The notes beneath the pieces were generated by a model, which was not told the DNA's origin, ran no database searches, and saw only the letters and a program-made list of their open reading frames with translations. The position numbers were made by a program, and so were the translations under genes. Shown one piece after another: positions 35,217 to 44,296 of a stretch of 64,000 nt of DNA (position 1 is the first letter of the stretch; each line of letters opens with the position of its first letter). Location: positions 625,001 to 689,000 of the forward strand of contig NC_010718.1 in assembly GCF_000020005.1 (NCBI RefSeq). Reading direction: 5' to 3'. Source of the DNA: Natranaerobius thermophilus JW/NM-WN-LF. GTDB lineage: Bacteria; Bacillota; Natranaerobiia; Natranaerobiales; Natranaerobiaceae.

Positions 35217-36635
35217 TCATAGAATTGGTGATAATAATCGGGAAATAGATTCTTTAAATTTGGAAGATATTCCCCTTTGATTATACTGGTCTTCCGTTAA
35301 TTCGCAAGAATTATCTAGATCTCTTAGAAAAATTTCATTAAGTCGTTGGGCCATTTGTGGATCATAGATAAAAGCATTGACTTCAAAATTTAATTTAAAA
35401 CTTCTTACATCCATATTAGCAGTTCCTACAGATGCAATTTTTCCGTCAACTATAATTAACTTGCTGTGTAGAAAACCATGTTTATAAATAAATCCCCTAG
35501 CGCCAGTTTCTAGCATAAGGCCTAGATAAGCTCTATTGGCCCAAAATACAAAGGGATGATCTGGCTTATCAGGGATAGCAATTCTAACATCAACACCGGA
35601 ATAGGCTGCTATTTGCAAAGCTTCCAGAATGCTTTCATCTGGAATAAAATACGGTGTTTGCAAGTAAATTGATTCCTTAGCAGAGTAGATCATTTTTAGT
35701 AAAAAAGCTTTAATCTCTTCGTGAGGGGAGTCAGGTCCACTTGCTACTATTTGAATACCTGAATTACCTTGATCAGAAATCTCTGGGAAAAATTCTCGAT
35801 TCATCATGATATCTTCGTCTTCTTCCGTTGCGAAAATCCAATCTAGTAAAAACCTAACTTGAAGGGACTTAGCGGCATCGCCAGTAACTTTTAAGTGGGT
35901 ATCCCGCCAATCATCAAAACGCTGGGAAATACCAAGATATTCTTTACCTATATTTGTACCGCCCACAAAAGCTGTTTTGCCATCTATAACAGCGATTTTT
36001 CTGTGATTTCTGTAATTAATATCTAAGATAAAAGGAAAAAATCGTGTTACAAGACCGCCTGCTTCTTCCAATTCGGAAAAGAAATCTTTTGGAAGTTTTC
36101 TACAACCCACACTATCATACAATACCCTAACTGTGACGCCTTGACGAGCTTTTTTGGTTAATTTGTTTACTATAGCTTTTCCCAATTCGTCGTTACGAAT
36201 GATATAATAGCTAATGTGGATATGATGTTCGGCTGTTTCCATGACATTAAATAATTCTTTGAATTTTTCTTTTCCATGGGTATAAATCTGAACATCATTG
36301 TTATCGGTGTAGACGATTTCTTCTTTACCAAAATCAATTTGAAAGATATTGTTTGCCTGATGAGGCAAGCTTTTACCTTGATAATTGGGTGAGCCTTCAA
36401 TTAATTGCTTATTTTTAATTAGATCTTTTTCAGTTTTGCGATCGAAAATTTTTCTTTTTCGCGGAGTAAGACCAATGAACAGATAAAGAATTAAACCGAG
36501 TATAGGAAATAAAACCAGGATTAAAACCCATGCCCAAGTGGCAGTAGGATTTTTTCTCTCGAAAAAGATTAAAGTTATTACTACAACAATATTTAATAGT
36601 GTGATTGTTGATAATATTAAAGGTATTAAGGTCAC
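35217..36635 (-). CDS. cls: cardiolipin synthase
   Basis: 472 residues. Two N-terminal helices with PILGLILYLF and two HxK PLD motifs: NYRNHRKIAVIDGKTAFVGG near residue 215 and FLHSKLIIVDGKIASVGTAN near residue 390. The enzyme joins two phosphatidylglycerols into cardiolipin in the membrane. GTG start at 36635 with AAAGGATGG upstream. Cardiolipin increase is a common response to salt, consistent with the other osmo-adaptation genes. Confidence 0.93.
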   Translation of the reverse strand: MTLIPLILSTITLLNIVVVITLIFFERKNPTATWAWVLILVLFPILGLILYLFIGLTPRKRKIFDRKTEKDLIKNKQLIEGSPNYQGKSLPHQANNIFQIDFGKEEIVYTDNNDVQIYTHGKEKFKELFNVMETAEHHIHISYYIIRNDELGKAIVNKLTKKARQGVTVRVLYDSVGCRKLPKDFFSELEEAGGLVTRFFPFILDINYRNHRKIAVIDGKTAFVGGTNIGKEYLGISQRFDDWRDTHLKVTGDAAKSLQVRFLLDWIFATEEDEDIMMNREFFPEISDQGNSGIQIVASGPDSPHEEIKAFLLKMIYSAKESIYLQTPYFIPDESILEALQIAAYSGVDVRIAIPDKPDHPFVFWANRAYLGLMLETGARGFIYKHGFLHSKLIIVDGKIASVGTANMDVRSFKLNFEVNAFIYDPQMAQRLNEIFLRDLDNSCELTEDQYNQRGISSKFKESISRLLSPIL

Positions 36636-36713
36636 GCTTTCACCATCCTTTAGGAAAATACATGAATTGATCCGGATAAGGTGGTTTTAAATTTAGTTTA
36701 AGGAGTTGTTTTG

Positions 36714-37946
36714 ATGATTTTAACTTGTAGGAATCAGTACCGATCCGAAAAACTCCTTGTCAATCAAAACCAATTAGATTACATAGAACAAGTAGTTAAA
36801 TTTTATCAAAAAATCACTAATTATCAACCTACACCTCAAATCTCTTTACATGACATGGCGAATTCCATAGGCGTAAAAAATATCTTTGTTAAAGATGAAT
36901 CTTCTAGATTAGGTTTGGATTCTTTTAAGGTCCTTGGCAGTTTGTATGCCGTTGCAAATATAATAGCCGAGTACCTGGGAGAAGACCTGTCTCAACTTGA
37001 TGAACAGGAGCTACAAAGTCGTAAAGTAAAAGAACGGGTGGGTCACTTAACTTTTGTGACAGCCACTGATGGGAATCATGGTAAAGGATTGGCTTATGCC
37101 GCCAATTTTTTTGGGCATAATGCAGTTGTGTACTTACCTAAGGGTAGTGACAATGATAGAGTCAAGGCAGTTGAACAAGCCGGAGGTAAAGCTTATGTCA
37201 CTGAAGCTAATTATGATGATACCGTAATCTTTGCTTCCCAAAAAGCCCAGGAAGAAGGTTGGATTTTAGTACAAGATACTGCCTTTGATTCTTACACTAA
37301 AATACCGGGCTGGATAATGGAAGGCTATTCAATGATAGCCAAGGAAATAGTGGATTATTTTAATGCTCAAGAATCAAGTCAATTCCCCACCCATCTGATT
37401 ATTCAGGCAGGAGTTGGTTCTCTGGCGGGAGGGGTATTAGATTACCTGGTCAATAGATTAGGAGAACAAATTCCCAATATAATTGTGGTTGAACCGGAAA
37501 ATGCCGCCTGTATGCTTAATTCGGCCTTGGAAGAAGGGGGTACAGCTAAAAGAATATTTGGTGACTTGGATACTATTATGACAGGTTTGTCTTGTGGTGC
37601 TCCTAATCCCTTAGGGTGGAAAGGAATAAAAGATGCAACTAATACATTCATATCAGTACCGGACTGGGTAGCAGCCAGAGGGCTTAGAATTTTACATAAT
37701 CCTCATGGAAGGGATCCTATAGTGCAAGCTGGTTTTTCTGGAAGCCCTGGTATAGGATTGCTTTCATTATTTGAATTCGATCATTTTACTGGATTAAAGG
37801 ATTGGTTGGAAATAGATGAAGAATCAGTAGTTTTAACTATAAATACTGAAAGTGTAACAGACCATGGTAATTACAAAAGTGTTATGTGGGATGGCCATCC
37901 TTGTACTCCGGTAAATGGAGATTTTGACTGGAAAGCGCTTTTATGA
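36714..37946 (+). CDS. dpaL: diaminopropionate ammonia-lyase
   Basis: About 410 residues, fold-type II PLP enzyme. The SSRLGLDSFKVLGS motif includes the PLP lysine; TATDGNHGKGLAYAA and QAGVGSLAGGVL bind the substrate and phosphate. Splits 2,3-diaminopropionate to pyruvate and two ammonia (YgeX family). ATG 36714 with AAGGAG 8 bases upstream. Alone, no purine-catabolism neighbours. A large palindromic element follows it. Confidence 0.87.
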   Translation: MILTCRNQYRSEKLLVNQNQLDYIEQVVKFYQKITNYQPTPQISLHDMANSIGVKNIFVKDESSRLGLDSFKVLGSLYAVANIIAEYLGEDLSQLDEQELQSRKVKERVGHLTFVTATDGNHGKGLAYAANFFGHNAVVYLPKGSDNDRVKAVEQAGGKAYVTEANYDDTVIFASQKAQEEGWILVQDTAFDSYTKIPGWIMEGYSMIAKEIVDYFNAQESSQFPTHLIIQAGVGSLAGGVLDYLVNRLGEQIPNIIVVEPENAACMLNSALEEGGTAKRIFGDLDTIMTGLSCGAPNPLGWKGIKDATNTFISVPDWVAARGLRILHNPHGRDPIVQAGFSGSPGIGLLSLFEFDHFTGLKDWLEIDEESVVLTINTESVTDHGNYKSVMWDGHPCTPVNGDFDWKALL

Positions 37947-37990
37947 TTTAGCTGTGTTAAAGTTGAATGTTGATAGTTGAACTCTTCAAT
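37947..37990 (-). repeat. dispersed repeat copy D (inverted)
   Basis: Reverse complement reads ATCAACATTCAACTTTAACACAGCTA, an almost identical copy of the 7697/8424/22236 element. It forms the left edge of the nested palindrome. Confidence 0.5.
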
Positions 37991-38186
37991 TTCACATCAA
38001 ATGTTTCGGGTTGGTCCATCTAAAACTCCCCAACAGTAGAATTAAAGCTTCCTGATCAGCTGCTCATCCTGGAGCATGATCAGCAAATAACATCCTGTTA
38101 TTTGACTTTAATTCTACTGTTGGATCGTTAAGATGTAATATCAACCTTACACAAAATTCGTTCAATCGAAGAGTTCAACTATCAAC
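37969..38186. repeat. nested palindromic element (about 220 bp)
   Basis: Three inverted repeats one inside another: outer 19 bp perfect (37969-37987 / 38168-38186, GTTGATAGTTGAACTCTTC), middle 18 bp perfect (38030-38047 / 38106-38123, CCAACAGTAGAATTAAAG) and inner CTGATCA-GC-TGCTC / GAGCA-TGATCAG (38052-38065 / 38072-38083). No ORF inside. It fills the stretch between dpaL and the NTPase gene. Could be a MITE-like element or a structured RNA. Confidence 0.7.
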
Positions 38187-38241
38187 AACGGAGTATAAAA
38201 GAGCCTTGATTTAAGCCTTAGTTTGGATATGGGGTGATCTT

Positions 38242-38775
38242 ATGACAGAATCCAATATTTTATTGACTGGTAAACCCGGTATTGGAAAGACCACCGTGAT
38301 TAAAAGAACTGTAGAACTTCTTTCATGTTCAAGTACTGGTTTTTATACCCGTGAAATTAAAAGGGGTGATCCCCGGGTTGGATTTGAAATAATATCTTTA
38401 CAAACTGGAGAGAGATTACCTTTAGCTCATACTGATTTTACCACTGCTGAAGATAGAGTAGGAAAATACGGTGTAAAAGCTGAAAACCTGCTTGGATTCT
38501 TAAAGGAAATTAATGAAGCTATGACTAGTAACAAACCTCAATGCCTGGTGATAGATGAAATTGGAAAAATGGAATTTTTCACTCCCGGTTTTCATGAAAC
38601 CGTGGATAAAGCTTTTCAAAGTTCTTATCCCTTGTTGGCAACTATTATGAAAAAGTCTCATAAATTCTGTGATTATTTGAAAAACAGAGGTGATACTGAT
38701 GTTATTGAGGTTACGGAGAATAACAGGGATGACTTACCAGAAAAGTTAGCAAAACGTATAGAAGAGCAATTATAA
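38242..38775 (+). CDS. THEP1-type nucleoside-triphosphatase
   Basis: 177 residues. Walker A ILLTGKPGIGKTT near residue 10 and Walker B LVIDEIGKMEFF, followed by the THEP1 family segment PLLATIMKKSH. Members hydrolyse NTPs slowly; the biological role is not settled. ATG with GGGGTGA upstream; the YfcE gene follows 18 bases after. Confidence 0.85.
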   Translation: MTESNILLTGKPGIGKTTVIKRTVELLSCSSTGFYTREIKRGDPRVGFEIISLQTGERLPLAHTDFTTAEDRVGKYGVKAENLLGFLKEINEAMTSNKPQCLVIDEIGKMEFFTPGFHETVDKAFQSSYPLLATIMKKSHKFCDYLKNRGDTDVIEVTENNRDDLPEKLAKRIEEQL

Positions 38776-38793
38776 AATCTAGGAGGTGTTTTT

Positions 38794-39351
38794 ATGCGGA
38801 TAGGATTAATCAGTGATACTCATGGCAGTTTAAAAGCCTGGAATCAAGCTATGGAACTATTTCAAGATTGTCAGGTAATTTTACACGGAGGAGATATTTT
38901 ATACCATGGTCCTCGAAATCCTTTACCAGAAGGGTACGATCCTAAGGAATTGGCCAATGAATTAAATAATTTAGGTAAGAGTTTATTTATGGTCGGCGGA
39001 AATTGTGATGCAGAAGTTGATAACATGGTACTTAACCATCCTGTATTAACTCCCTATTTTTATACCAGTCTCGAAGGACTTAACATCTTAGTTTTGCATG
39101 GTCATAAATATAGTCAAGAAGAGCTATTTCAACTGGGTAAAAGATACCAAGCTGACATGATCATGGTAGGCCATACTCATATACCACAAATCAAACACCA
39201 AGATGATTTAATCTTAATTAACCCTGGTTCCCCGTCTTTACCCAAGGGTGAAGACAAAGTTCCTGCTGTTGGTATTTTAGATACAACCGAGAAAACAGTG
39301 GAGATCAAGGACCTTAGAAATACTAATACTTTAATATCAAGTAGTTGGTAA
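38794..39351 (+). CDS. yfcE: YfcE-type phosphodiesterase
   Basis: 185 residues, all five calcineurin-like sites intact: LISDTHGS, HGGDILY, GGNCD (GNxD variant), LHGHKY and VGHTHIPQ. YfcE-type enzymes are Mn-dependent phosphodiesterases. In contrast to the 16172 phosphoesterase, the metal ligands are canonical. ATG with AGGAGGTG upstream; cotranscribed with the THEP1 gene. Confidence 0.9.
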   Translation: MRIGLISDTHGSLKAWNQAMELFQDCQVILHGGDILYHGPRNPLPEGYDPKELANELNNLGKSLFMVGGNCDAEVDNMVLNHPVLTPYFYTSLEGLNILVLHGHKYSQEELFQLGKRYQADMIMVGHTHIPQIKHQDDLILINPGSPSLPKGEDKVPAVGILDTTEKTVEIKDLRNTNTLISSSW

Positions 39352-39430
39352 CAGGTTCTGACCGTATTGTATAATGAGAAGCGAAGAAAGTAACTATTAC
39401 AAGGGCATAGTAATTACTACAGGAGTGGTG

Positions 39431-39829
39431 ATGGGCGTGAGTACTAATAGTAACGGAGCCCAAATTAATTTTGAAATTATTCAAGACAGAGAACAATTAC
39501 CAAGGAAAATTTTTGATACTATAGATCGGCTTAAACAAAATAGAGGGTTTTTTGTTTTTAACCATGAAAATTTTGATACAAAGGATGATTATCTCGTAAT
39601 TTTTTCTGGCAAACGTAAAACAGGCGGTTATAGTATCCAAGTTGACAGTGTTAAACTTACAGGAAAAACAGTTGAAGTAATAGTTTCTGAAAAGGTACCA
39701 GGCGATGATGAAATAACCATTCAGGCTTTGACTTACCCACACGTAATTACCAAGCTGGAGTACAAAGTCGAGGTAGAAAATCATAAGGTGATAACAGATC
39801 AAGGTGAAGAATTATCTAAATTATACTGA
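39431..39829 (+). CDS. PrcB domain-like protein
   Basis: About 132 residues. The segment KRKTGGYSIQVDSVKLTGKTVEVIV, with KTGGYS, matches PrcB_C-type domains of protease-complex partners. No signal peptide is present. Start is uncertain: ATG 39431 (AGGAG 5 bases before) is favoured; the ATG at 39374 has no ribosome site and GTG 39437 is possible. Confidence 0.65.
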   Translation: MGVSTNSNGAQINFEIIQDREQLPRKIFDTIDRLKQNRGFFVFNHENFDTKDDYLVIFSGKRKTGGYSIQVDSVKLTGKTVEVIVSEKVPGDDEITIQALTYPHVITKLEYKVEVENHKVITDQGEELSKLY

Positions 39830-39962
39830 AGACAACTGATCAATCATATCATTATCGTTTTCACATCATTTTCGTTTTTGACATTAGAAAGTCGCAGGTT
39901 TTTCAAACTGCGATAAACAGTTATTTAATTAAATAGCGTATAATCTGTTAGTTCTATAAAGA

Positions 39963-40004
39963 TATGGCAGTTTCTCATTTTTATAAAGAGAACTGCCATT
40001 TTTT
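39963..40004 (+). terminator. Rho-independent terminator
   Basis: ATGGCAGTT-CTC / GAG-AACTGCCAT stem, T tract after; ends the PrcB-like gene transcript or insulates arrA. Confidence 0.85.
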
Positions 40005-40059
40005 AATGTAAATAATTAGTGATTTGTAATGAACTTTTTTTACCCTGATTTACAAATTC

Positions 40060-40073
40060 AGGGTTTTCCCTGA
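40060..40073 (+). promoter_or_regulatory. palindromic candidate regulator site upstream of arrA
   Basis: AGGGTTTTCCCTGA. It differs at one base from the site at 50038-50051 before the sensory genes, and lies about 100 bases before the arrA start. The dimer partner is presumably the NarL-type regulator encoded at 46794. Confidence 0.45.
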
Positions 40074-40175
40074 AAGGTGATAAATGTATTTAACTAGAAG
40101 AAAACTCATAAAATTTAGTGAATATTCACAAAACAATGGTTTTAACAACCTTTTCTCGAGACGGAGGTGAATTAT

Positions 40176-42776
40176 TTGACTTTAAAAAAATTGCTCAATA
40201 AAGAAATAAAGCGAAGGACATTCCTAGCAGTTACCGGTGCAGCAGGGGCTGGTATAGCAATTGGACACGGATTGGCTAAACCGCCAGAAGAGGCAGAAGC
40301 CGAGGAAAAAGAAAAAGTAAAAGAAGTGTACGAGATGAGTAATCGGATCGGTGAAGTTGATGATTATGTAGAAGGCCAGTGGATACCTACAGGGTGTTCT
40401 GGTTGTACTTCTTGGTGCAGTAAAGAAGCTAATGTGGTTAATGGACGTGTAATTAAAGTTAGAGGAAACAAGAACTCTAAAGTAAATGGTGAAGTCAGTT
40501 GTCCCAGGGCCCATCTTTCATTACAACAACTTTACGATCCAGATAGGATAAAACAACCTATGAAACGGACAAATCCTGACAAAGGAAGAGATGTTGATCC
40601 CGATTTTGTCCCCATCTCCTGGGATGAAGCTATGGAAGAAATAGCTGACAAGATTTTGGAATTGAGAGAACAGGACGAGAACCATAAAATAGCTGTGCAA
40701 AGAGGAAGATATACCCAGTTGAGAGATATAATTTACAGCCATGTTCCTGCCATATTGGGGACTCCTAATAATATTTCACATAGTTCCATCTGTGCTGAAG
40801 CCGAAAAATTTGGTCCCTACTATACTGAAGGATACTGGAATTATCGAGATTTTGACGTGCTCAACAGTGAGTATATTATTCTTTGGGGAGCAGACCCTAT
40901 TGCTTCTAACAGGCAAATTTCTTATTATCTGGGAGTTTGGCCTGATGTTTTAGACAAAGCAAAAGTTGCTGTGATTGAGCCACGATTGTCAGCTAGTGCT
41001 ACTAAAGCTCATGAGTGGTTACCGGTTAAACCGGCTGAAGACGGTGCTCTAGCCGTGGCAATGGCCCATGTAATATTAACTCAAGGGCTTTGGAACAAAG
41101 AATTTGTTGGAGATTTTCACGATGGTGAAAATAGATTTATACCTGGAAAAACTGTAGATGAAGAAACTTTTGAAGAAAATTACACTCACGGGTTAGTTAA
41201 ATGGTGGAATTTAGAATTGAAAGATAGGACACCAGAATGGGCTGAAGCTCGTTCAGGTGTGCCAAGGTCTCAAATCATACGGGTTGCAACTGAATTTGCA
41301 GAAAAAGCTCCCAAGGCATTGGTCTGGATGGGTGGAGGACCTGTTATGCAAGTACGAGGTGGATATACCTCCATGGCAATTTCAGCACTAAATGGCCTTG
41401 TGGGCTCTGTTGATAGTGAAGGTGGCACTTTAAGAGGTGCAGGTGTACCTAGAAAGAGTTATCCTGCACCTGATGAATATATGGATGAAAATGCTCAAGA
41501 AAAAATTAACTACCAAAAAATCGATCAAAGAGGATACTTAGAATTCCCAGCTTTGAAAGAAGGAAAACCTGGTAGCGGAGTTGTTACAAACCGAATGGCT
41601 GATGGTATTTTAAAAGAGGACCCTTATGATATTAAGATGATTATGGCTTATTGGAACAACTTTGCCTTTTCAGCACCTGAAGCCAGACGTTGGGAAGAGG
41701 CCTTGAAAAAAGTAGATTTTATTGTTCATATGGTGACTCACGAATCTGAAATGACTAGGTATGCCGACATAGTTCTACCGTCTACCCATCATATGTTTGA
41801 ACAGTGGGGATTTTTAAACCAGAAAGGAAATAAACATACCCACTTATGGTTAGCTAGACCAATGATAGAACGGTTTTTCGATGTAAAAGACCCTGAAGCT
41901 GAAGTGCAGTGGTTATTGGCTGAGAAACTAGCTGAAAAAGGCTTTGATAAGCTTTTAGAACACTTTAAAAACTTTAAAGATCCTGAAACAGAAAAAGAAC
42001 CAACTAATGAAATAGAGTTTGCTGAATACGCAACTAAATTGACCTTACAGCCAATTTGGGATCCTAATGAGTATGAAAGTGGAGATCAGTTTGATGGCTG
42101 GGAAGACTTTAAAGCTGTTGGGGTATGGAATTCGGATGAATATAAATATAAACAGTACTGGGACAATTTTGGAACCAAGACTGATAAATATGAATTTTAT
42201 AGTGAAACTTTAAAGGACGCTTTAGAAAAGCATGCAGCCAATCACAATCTTACAGTCGATGAGGTTCTCGAAGCATGTAAATACGAAGCTGAAGGAGAAG
42301 TGGCTTTTATCCCTCATTATGACCCCCCCTTTGTGCACGGTCAGAAAGAAGAATATCCCTTTATGTTTGTAGATTTTAAAAATAGGCTGAACAGAGAAGG
42401 ACGTTCAGCAAATTGTTATTGGTATCATGAATTTAATGATATCAATCCAGGTTTAGAGAAGGAAAAAGATGTGGCTTTATTAAATCCAAAGGATGCCGAT
42501 GAATATGGCATAAAAACTGATGATAAGATTATTATAAAATCACCTGTAGGAGAAATAGAATGTTATGCAAAATTATGGGAAGGAATACCTCCAGGAGTTG
42601 TTGCTAAAGCTTACGGCCAAGGACATTGGGCTTATGGACGAGTAGCCAGTGAAAATTTTGACAGAGGAATTCCCCGTGGGGGGAATAATAATGAAATTTT
42701 AGTTGCGGATTATGAAAGGCTTAGCGGAAGTACGGCTTTTTATTCCCATACCAGAGTGAGGGTAGAAAAATCTTAA
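40176..42776 (+). CDS. arrA: arsenate respiratory reductase catalytic subunit
   Basis: About 867 residues, molybdopterin (bis-MGD) enzyme of the DMSO-reductase family. The N-terminus has a Tat signal (EIKRRTFLAVTGAAGAG). A CX2CX3CX27C iron-sulphur motif (CSGCTSWC then SCPR) follows at about residues 76-111. The RGRY substrate motif (VQRGRYTQ), ICAEAEK, and the blocks GLWNKEFVGDF and RTPEWA match conserved ArrA regions used in detection primers as I remember them, and differ from arsenite oxidase and thiosulfate reductase. Role: arsenate to arsenite as terminal electron acceptor outside the membrane. TTG start 40176 with GGAGGTG 5 bases before; GTG 40167 overlaps the ribosome site. Confidence 0.87.
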   Translation: MTLKKLLNKEIKRRTFLAVTGAAGAGIAIGHGLAKPPEEAEAEEKEKVKEVYEMSNRIGEVDDYVEGQWIPTGCSGCTSWCSKEANVVNGRVIKVRGNKNSKVNGEVSCPRAHLSLQQLYDPDRIKQPMKRTNPDKGRDVDPDFVPISWDEAMEEIADKILELREQDENHKIAVQRGRYTQLRDIIYSHVPAILGTPNNISHSSICAEAEKFGPYYTEGYWNYRDFDVLNSEYIILWGADPIASNRQISYYLGVWPDVLDKAKVAVIEPRLSASATKAHEWLPVKPAEDGALAVAMAHVILTQGLWNKEFVGDFHDGENRFIPGKTVDEETFEENYTHGLVKWWNLELKDRTPEWAEARSGVPRSQIIRVATEFAEKAPKALVWMGGGPVMQVRGGYTSMAISALNGLVGSVDSEGGTLRGAGVPRKSYPAPDEYMDENAQEKINYQKIDQRGYLEFPALKEGKPGSGVVTNRMADGILKEDPYDIKMIMAYWNNFAFSAPEARRWEEALKKVDFIVHMVTHESEMTRYADIVLPSTHHMFEQWGFLNQKGNKHTHLWLARPMIERFFDVKDPEAEVQWLLAEKLAEKGFDKLLEHFKNFKDPETEKEPTNEIEFAEYATKLTLQPIWDPNEYESGDQFDGWEDFKAVGVWNSDEYKYKQYWDNFGTKTDKYEFYSETLKDALEKHAANHNLTVDEVLEACKYEAEGEVAFIPHYDPPFVHGQKEEYPFMFVDFKNRLNREGRSANCYWYHEFNDINPGLEKEKDVALLNPKDADEYGIKTDDKIIIKSPVGEIECYAKLWEGIPPGVVAKAYGQGHWAYGRVASENFDRGIPRGGNNNEILVADYERLSGSTAFYSHTRVRVEKS

Positions 42777-42860
42777 GATCGTCCAATTATTTGAATTAGT
42801 TATAAATAATTAATTTAGGGAGAAAATTGTCTCTCTGTTTGACTTAGGAGGTGTTTACTG

Positions 42861-43550
42861 TTGACTAAATATGCTATGGTTATCGACTTGCACCGATGTA
42901 CAGGTTGTGGTGCATGTGCTATTACGTGTAAAATAGAAAACAATGTCCCTAGAGGATTTCGCTGGGCTGATTATATTCATGAAACAAAAGGAGAATTTCC
43001 CAATGTAACGTATACTTATATTCCCACCTTGTGTAACCATTGTGATCACGCTCCCTGTGTGGAAGTATGTCCAACAGATCCTAAAGCTATGTATAAGACG
43101 GAACACGGCTTGACCTTGCACGATTCAAAAGAATGTATTGGGTGCCGTCAATGTGAAGATGCTTGTCCCTATGGTGTAGTATACTTTAATAGCGAGAAAG
43201 CTCATGAATTTTGGAGAGATGGAAAGGCTCAAGAAGTTGTTAATAAAATAAGTAAAGAAAATGACGTTATTCCTCCTTACTATAATCCTAATAGAGCCAG
43301 AACTTATGCTGGGATACGCCCTCCAGATATTGTAGAAAAGTGCACATTTTGTGATCATCTCATAATAGAAGGGAAATTACCTTATTGTGTAGAACAATGC
43401 CCTTCCGGTGCAAGGTATTTTGGTGACAAAGAAGATGAGAATGATTTAGTAAATCAAATGCTAAAAGAATATATGAGCAAACGGTTAAAAGAATATAAAG
43501 GAACTGAACCCAATGTATATTACATTAGAGATTACAATAAAAATGCTTAA
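42861..43550 (+). CDS. arrB: arsenate respiratory reductase iron-sulphur subunit
   Basis: 229 residues with four [4Fe-4S] clusters: RCTGCGACAITC, CNHCDHAPCVEVCP, CIGCRQCEDACP and CTFCDHLIIEGKLPYCVEQCP. Passes electrons to ArrA. TTG start with AGGAGG 9 bases upstream, 84 bases after arrA. No membrane ArrC (NrfD-type) follows, so the electron donor is unclear. Confidence 0.88.
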   Translation: MTKYAMVIDLHRCTGCGACAITCKIENNVPRGFRWADYIHETKGEFPNVTYTYIPTLCNHCDHAPCVEVCPTDPKAMYKTEHGLTLHDSKECIGCRQCEDACPYGVVYFNSEKAHEFWRDGKAQEVVNKISKENDVIPPYYNPNRARTYAGIRPPDIVEKCTFCDHLIIEGKLPYCVEQCPSGARYFGDKEDENDLVNQMLKEYMSKRLKEYKGTEPNVYYIRDYNKNA

Positions 43551-43619
43551 CAGTTATCCAAAAAAATAATAAAATAATGAAGTGAAAAAGAACTGTTTAC
43601 AAAGGGGCGATAGTATATC

Positions 43620-44264
43620 ATGACAATGCAAGAAGAAAATTCTTTGGCAAGATGGGCATTTTACGACTTTTTTAGTAAAGCTTTATATGAACCGGAAGAA
43701 GATATGTTAAAACCTCAATTTTGTAAATTGATCCAAGAAGCTAACCAAGCTTTTCCCGCAGTTGAATTTTCTTTGATTGATAAATTTTGCAAAATAATTG
43801 ATGAGCAAGATGGTCTACAAGAATTACTAGTCGAATATAGTAAATTATTTGTAGGGCCTTCTAAGTTGCTGGCACCGCCCTATGAATCTTACTATCGCGA
43901 TAGAGGAAGAGTTATGGGCGAAAGTACAATGAATGTAAAAAAGTTTTACCAACAAGCAGGTATGGAAGTGCTACAGGAGATCAAAGAGCCACAAGATCAT
44001 ATTGCCATTGAGATGAACTTTTTAGCCCAGTTGTATCGAATTCAAACACAATTGTTAAATTCAGGAGATAATGATAAAGCAGACCAAATTTTAACTCTGG
44101 CAAAAGATTTTTATTTAAAACATCCGGCAACTTGGATCGATCAATTCACATACTTAGTCAAATCAGAAACTAAACATAGTTTCTATTATTGTGTCGCAGA
44201 AATTTTAGAGTTATTTCACAAATATGAAATGAATTACTACAAAACAACCGTCTTCAGTTGCTGA
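43620..44264 (+). CDS. arrD: TorD/DmsD-type chaperone, ArrD-like
   Basis: 214 residues, helical. LLVEYSKLFVGPSKLLAPPYESYY and AIEMNFLAQLYRIQ are TorD family hallmarks. Chaperones of this type hold the molybdoenzyme while the cofactor is inserted before Tat export. ATG with GGGGCGATA-like weak site. Directly downstream of arrB, upstream of moeA. Confidence 0.85.
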   Translation: MTMQEENSLARWAFYDFFSKALYEPEEDMLKPQFCKLIQEANQAFPAVEFSLIDKFCKIIDEQDGLQELLVEYSKLFVGPSKLLAPPYESYYRDRGRVMGESTMNVKKFYQQAGMEVLQEIKEPQDHIAIEMNFLAQLYRIQTQLLNSGDNDKADQILTLAKDFYLKHPATWIDQFTYLVKSETKHSFYYCVAEILELFHKYEMNYYKTTVFSC

Positions 44265-44274
44265 AGGCGGTTGT
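44244..44274 (+). terminator. hairpin over the arrD stop codon
   Basis: ACAACCGTCTTCAG / CTGAAGGCGGTTGT stem with one wobble pair and a 3-base loop. Few T residues follow, so it may be an attenuating or processing hairpin rather than a full terminator. Confidence 0.5.
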
Positions 44275-44296
44275 TAACTATTGAAAGGGGATCAAA

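Larger units (their letters stand above)
39830..40175. promoter_or_regulatory. arrA upstream region
   Basis: A 346-base spacer. It holds a weak hairpin (TCGCAG / CTGCGA at about 39890-39914), a strong terminator (39963-40004), a TCAGGGTTTTCCCTGA palindrome (40058-40073) preceded by a CCCTGA half-site (40043-40048), and the ribosome site GGAGGTG of arrA. No -35/-10 pair is certain. Confidence 0.5.

Noticed and set aside
40224-40514. Minus-strand frame of 96 codons opposite arrA
   Set aside because: Opposite the arrA Tat and cluster region; codon composition and lack of a ribosome site show it is a shadow.
44244-44274. Full intrinsic terminator after arrD
   Set aside because: The stem is good but the T tract is missing, and moeA follows closely, so read-through is expected; listed only as a hairpin.
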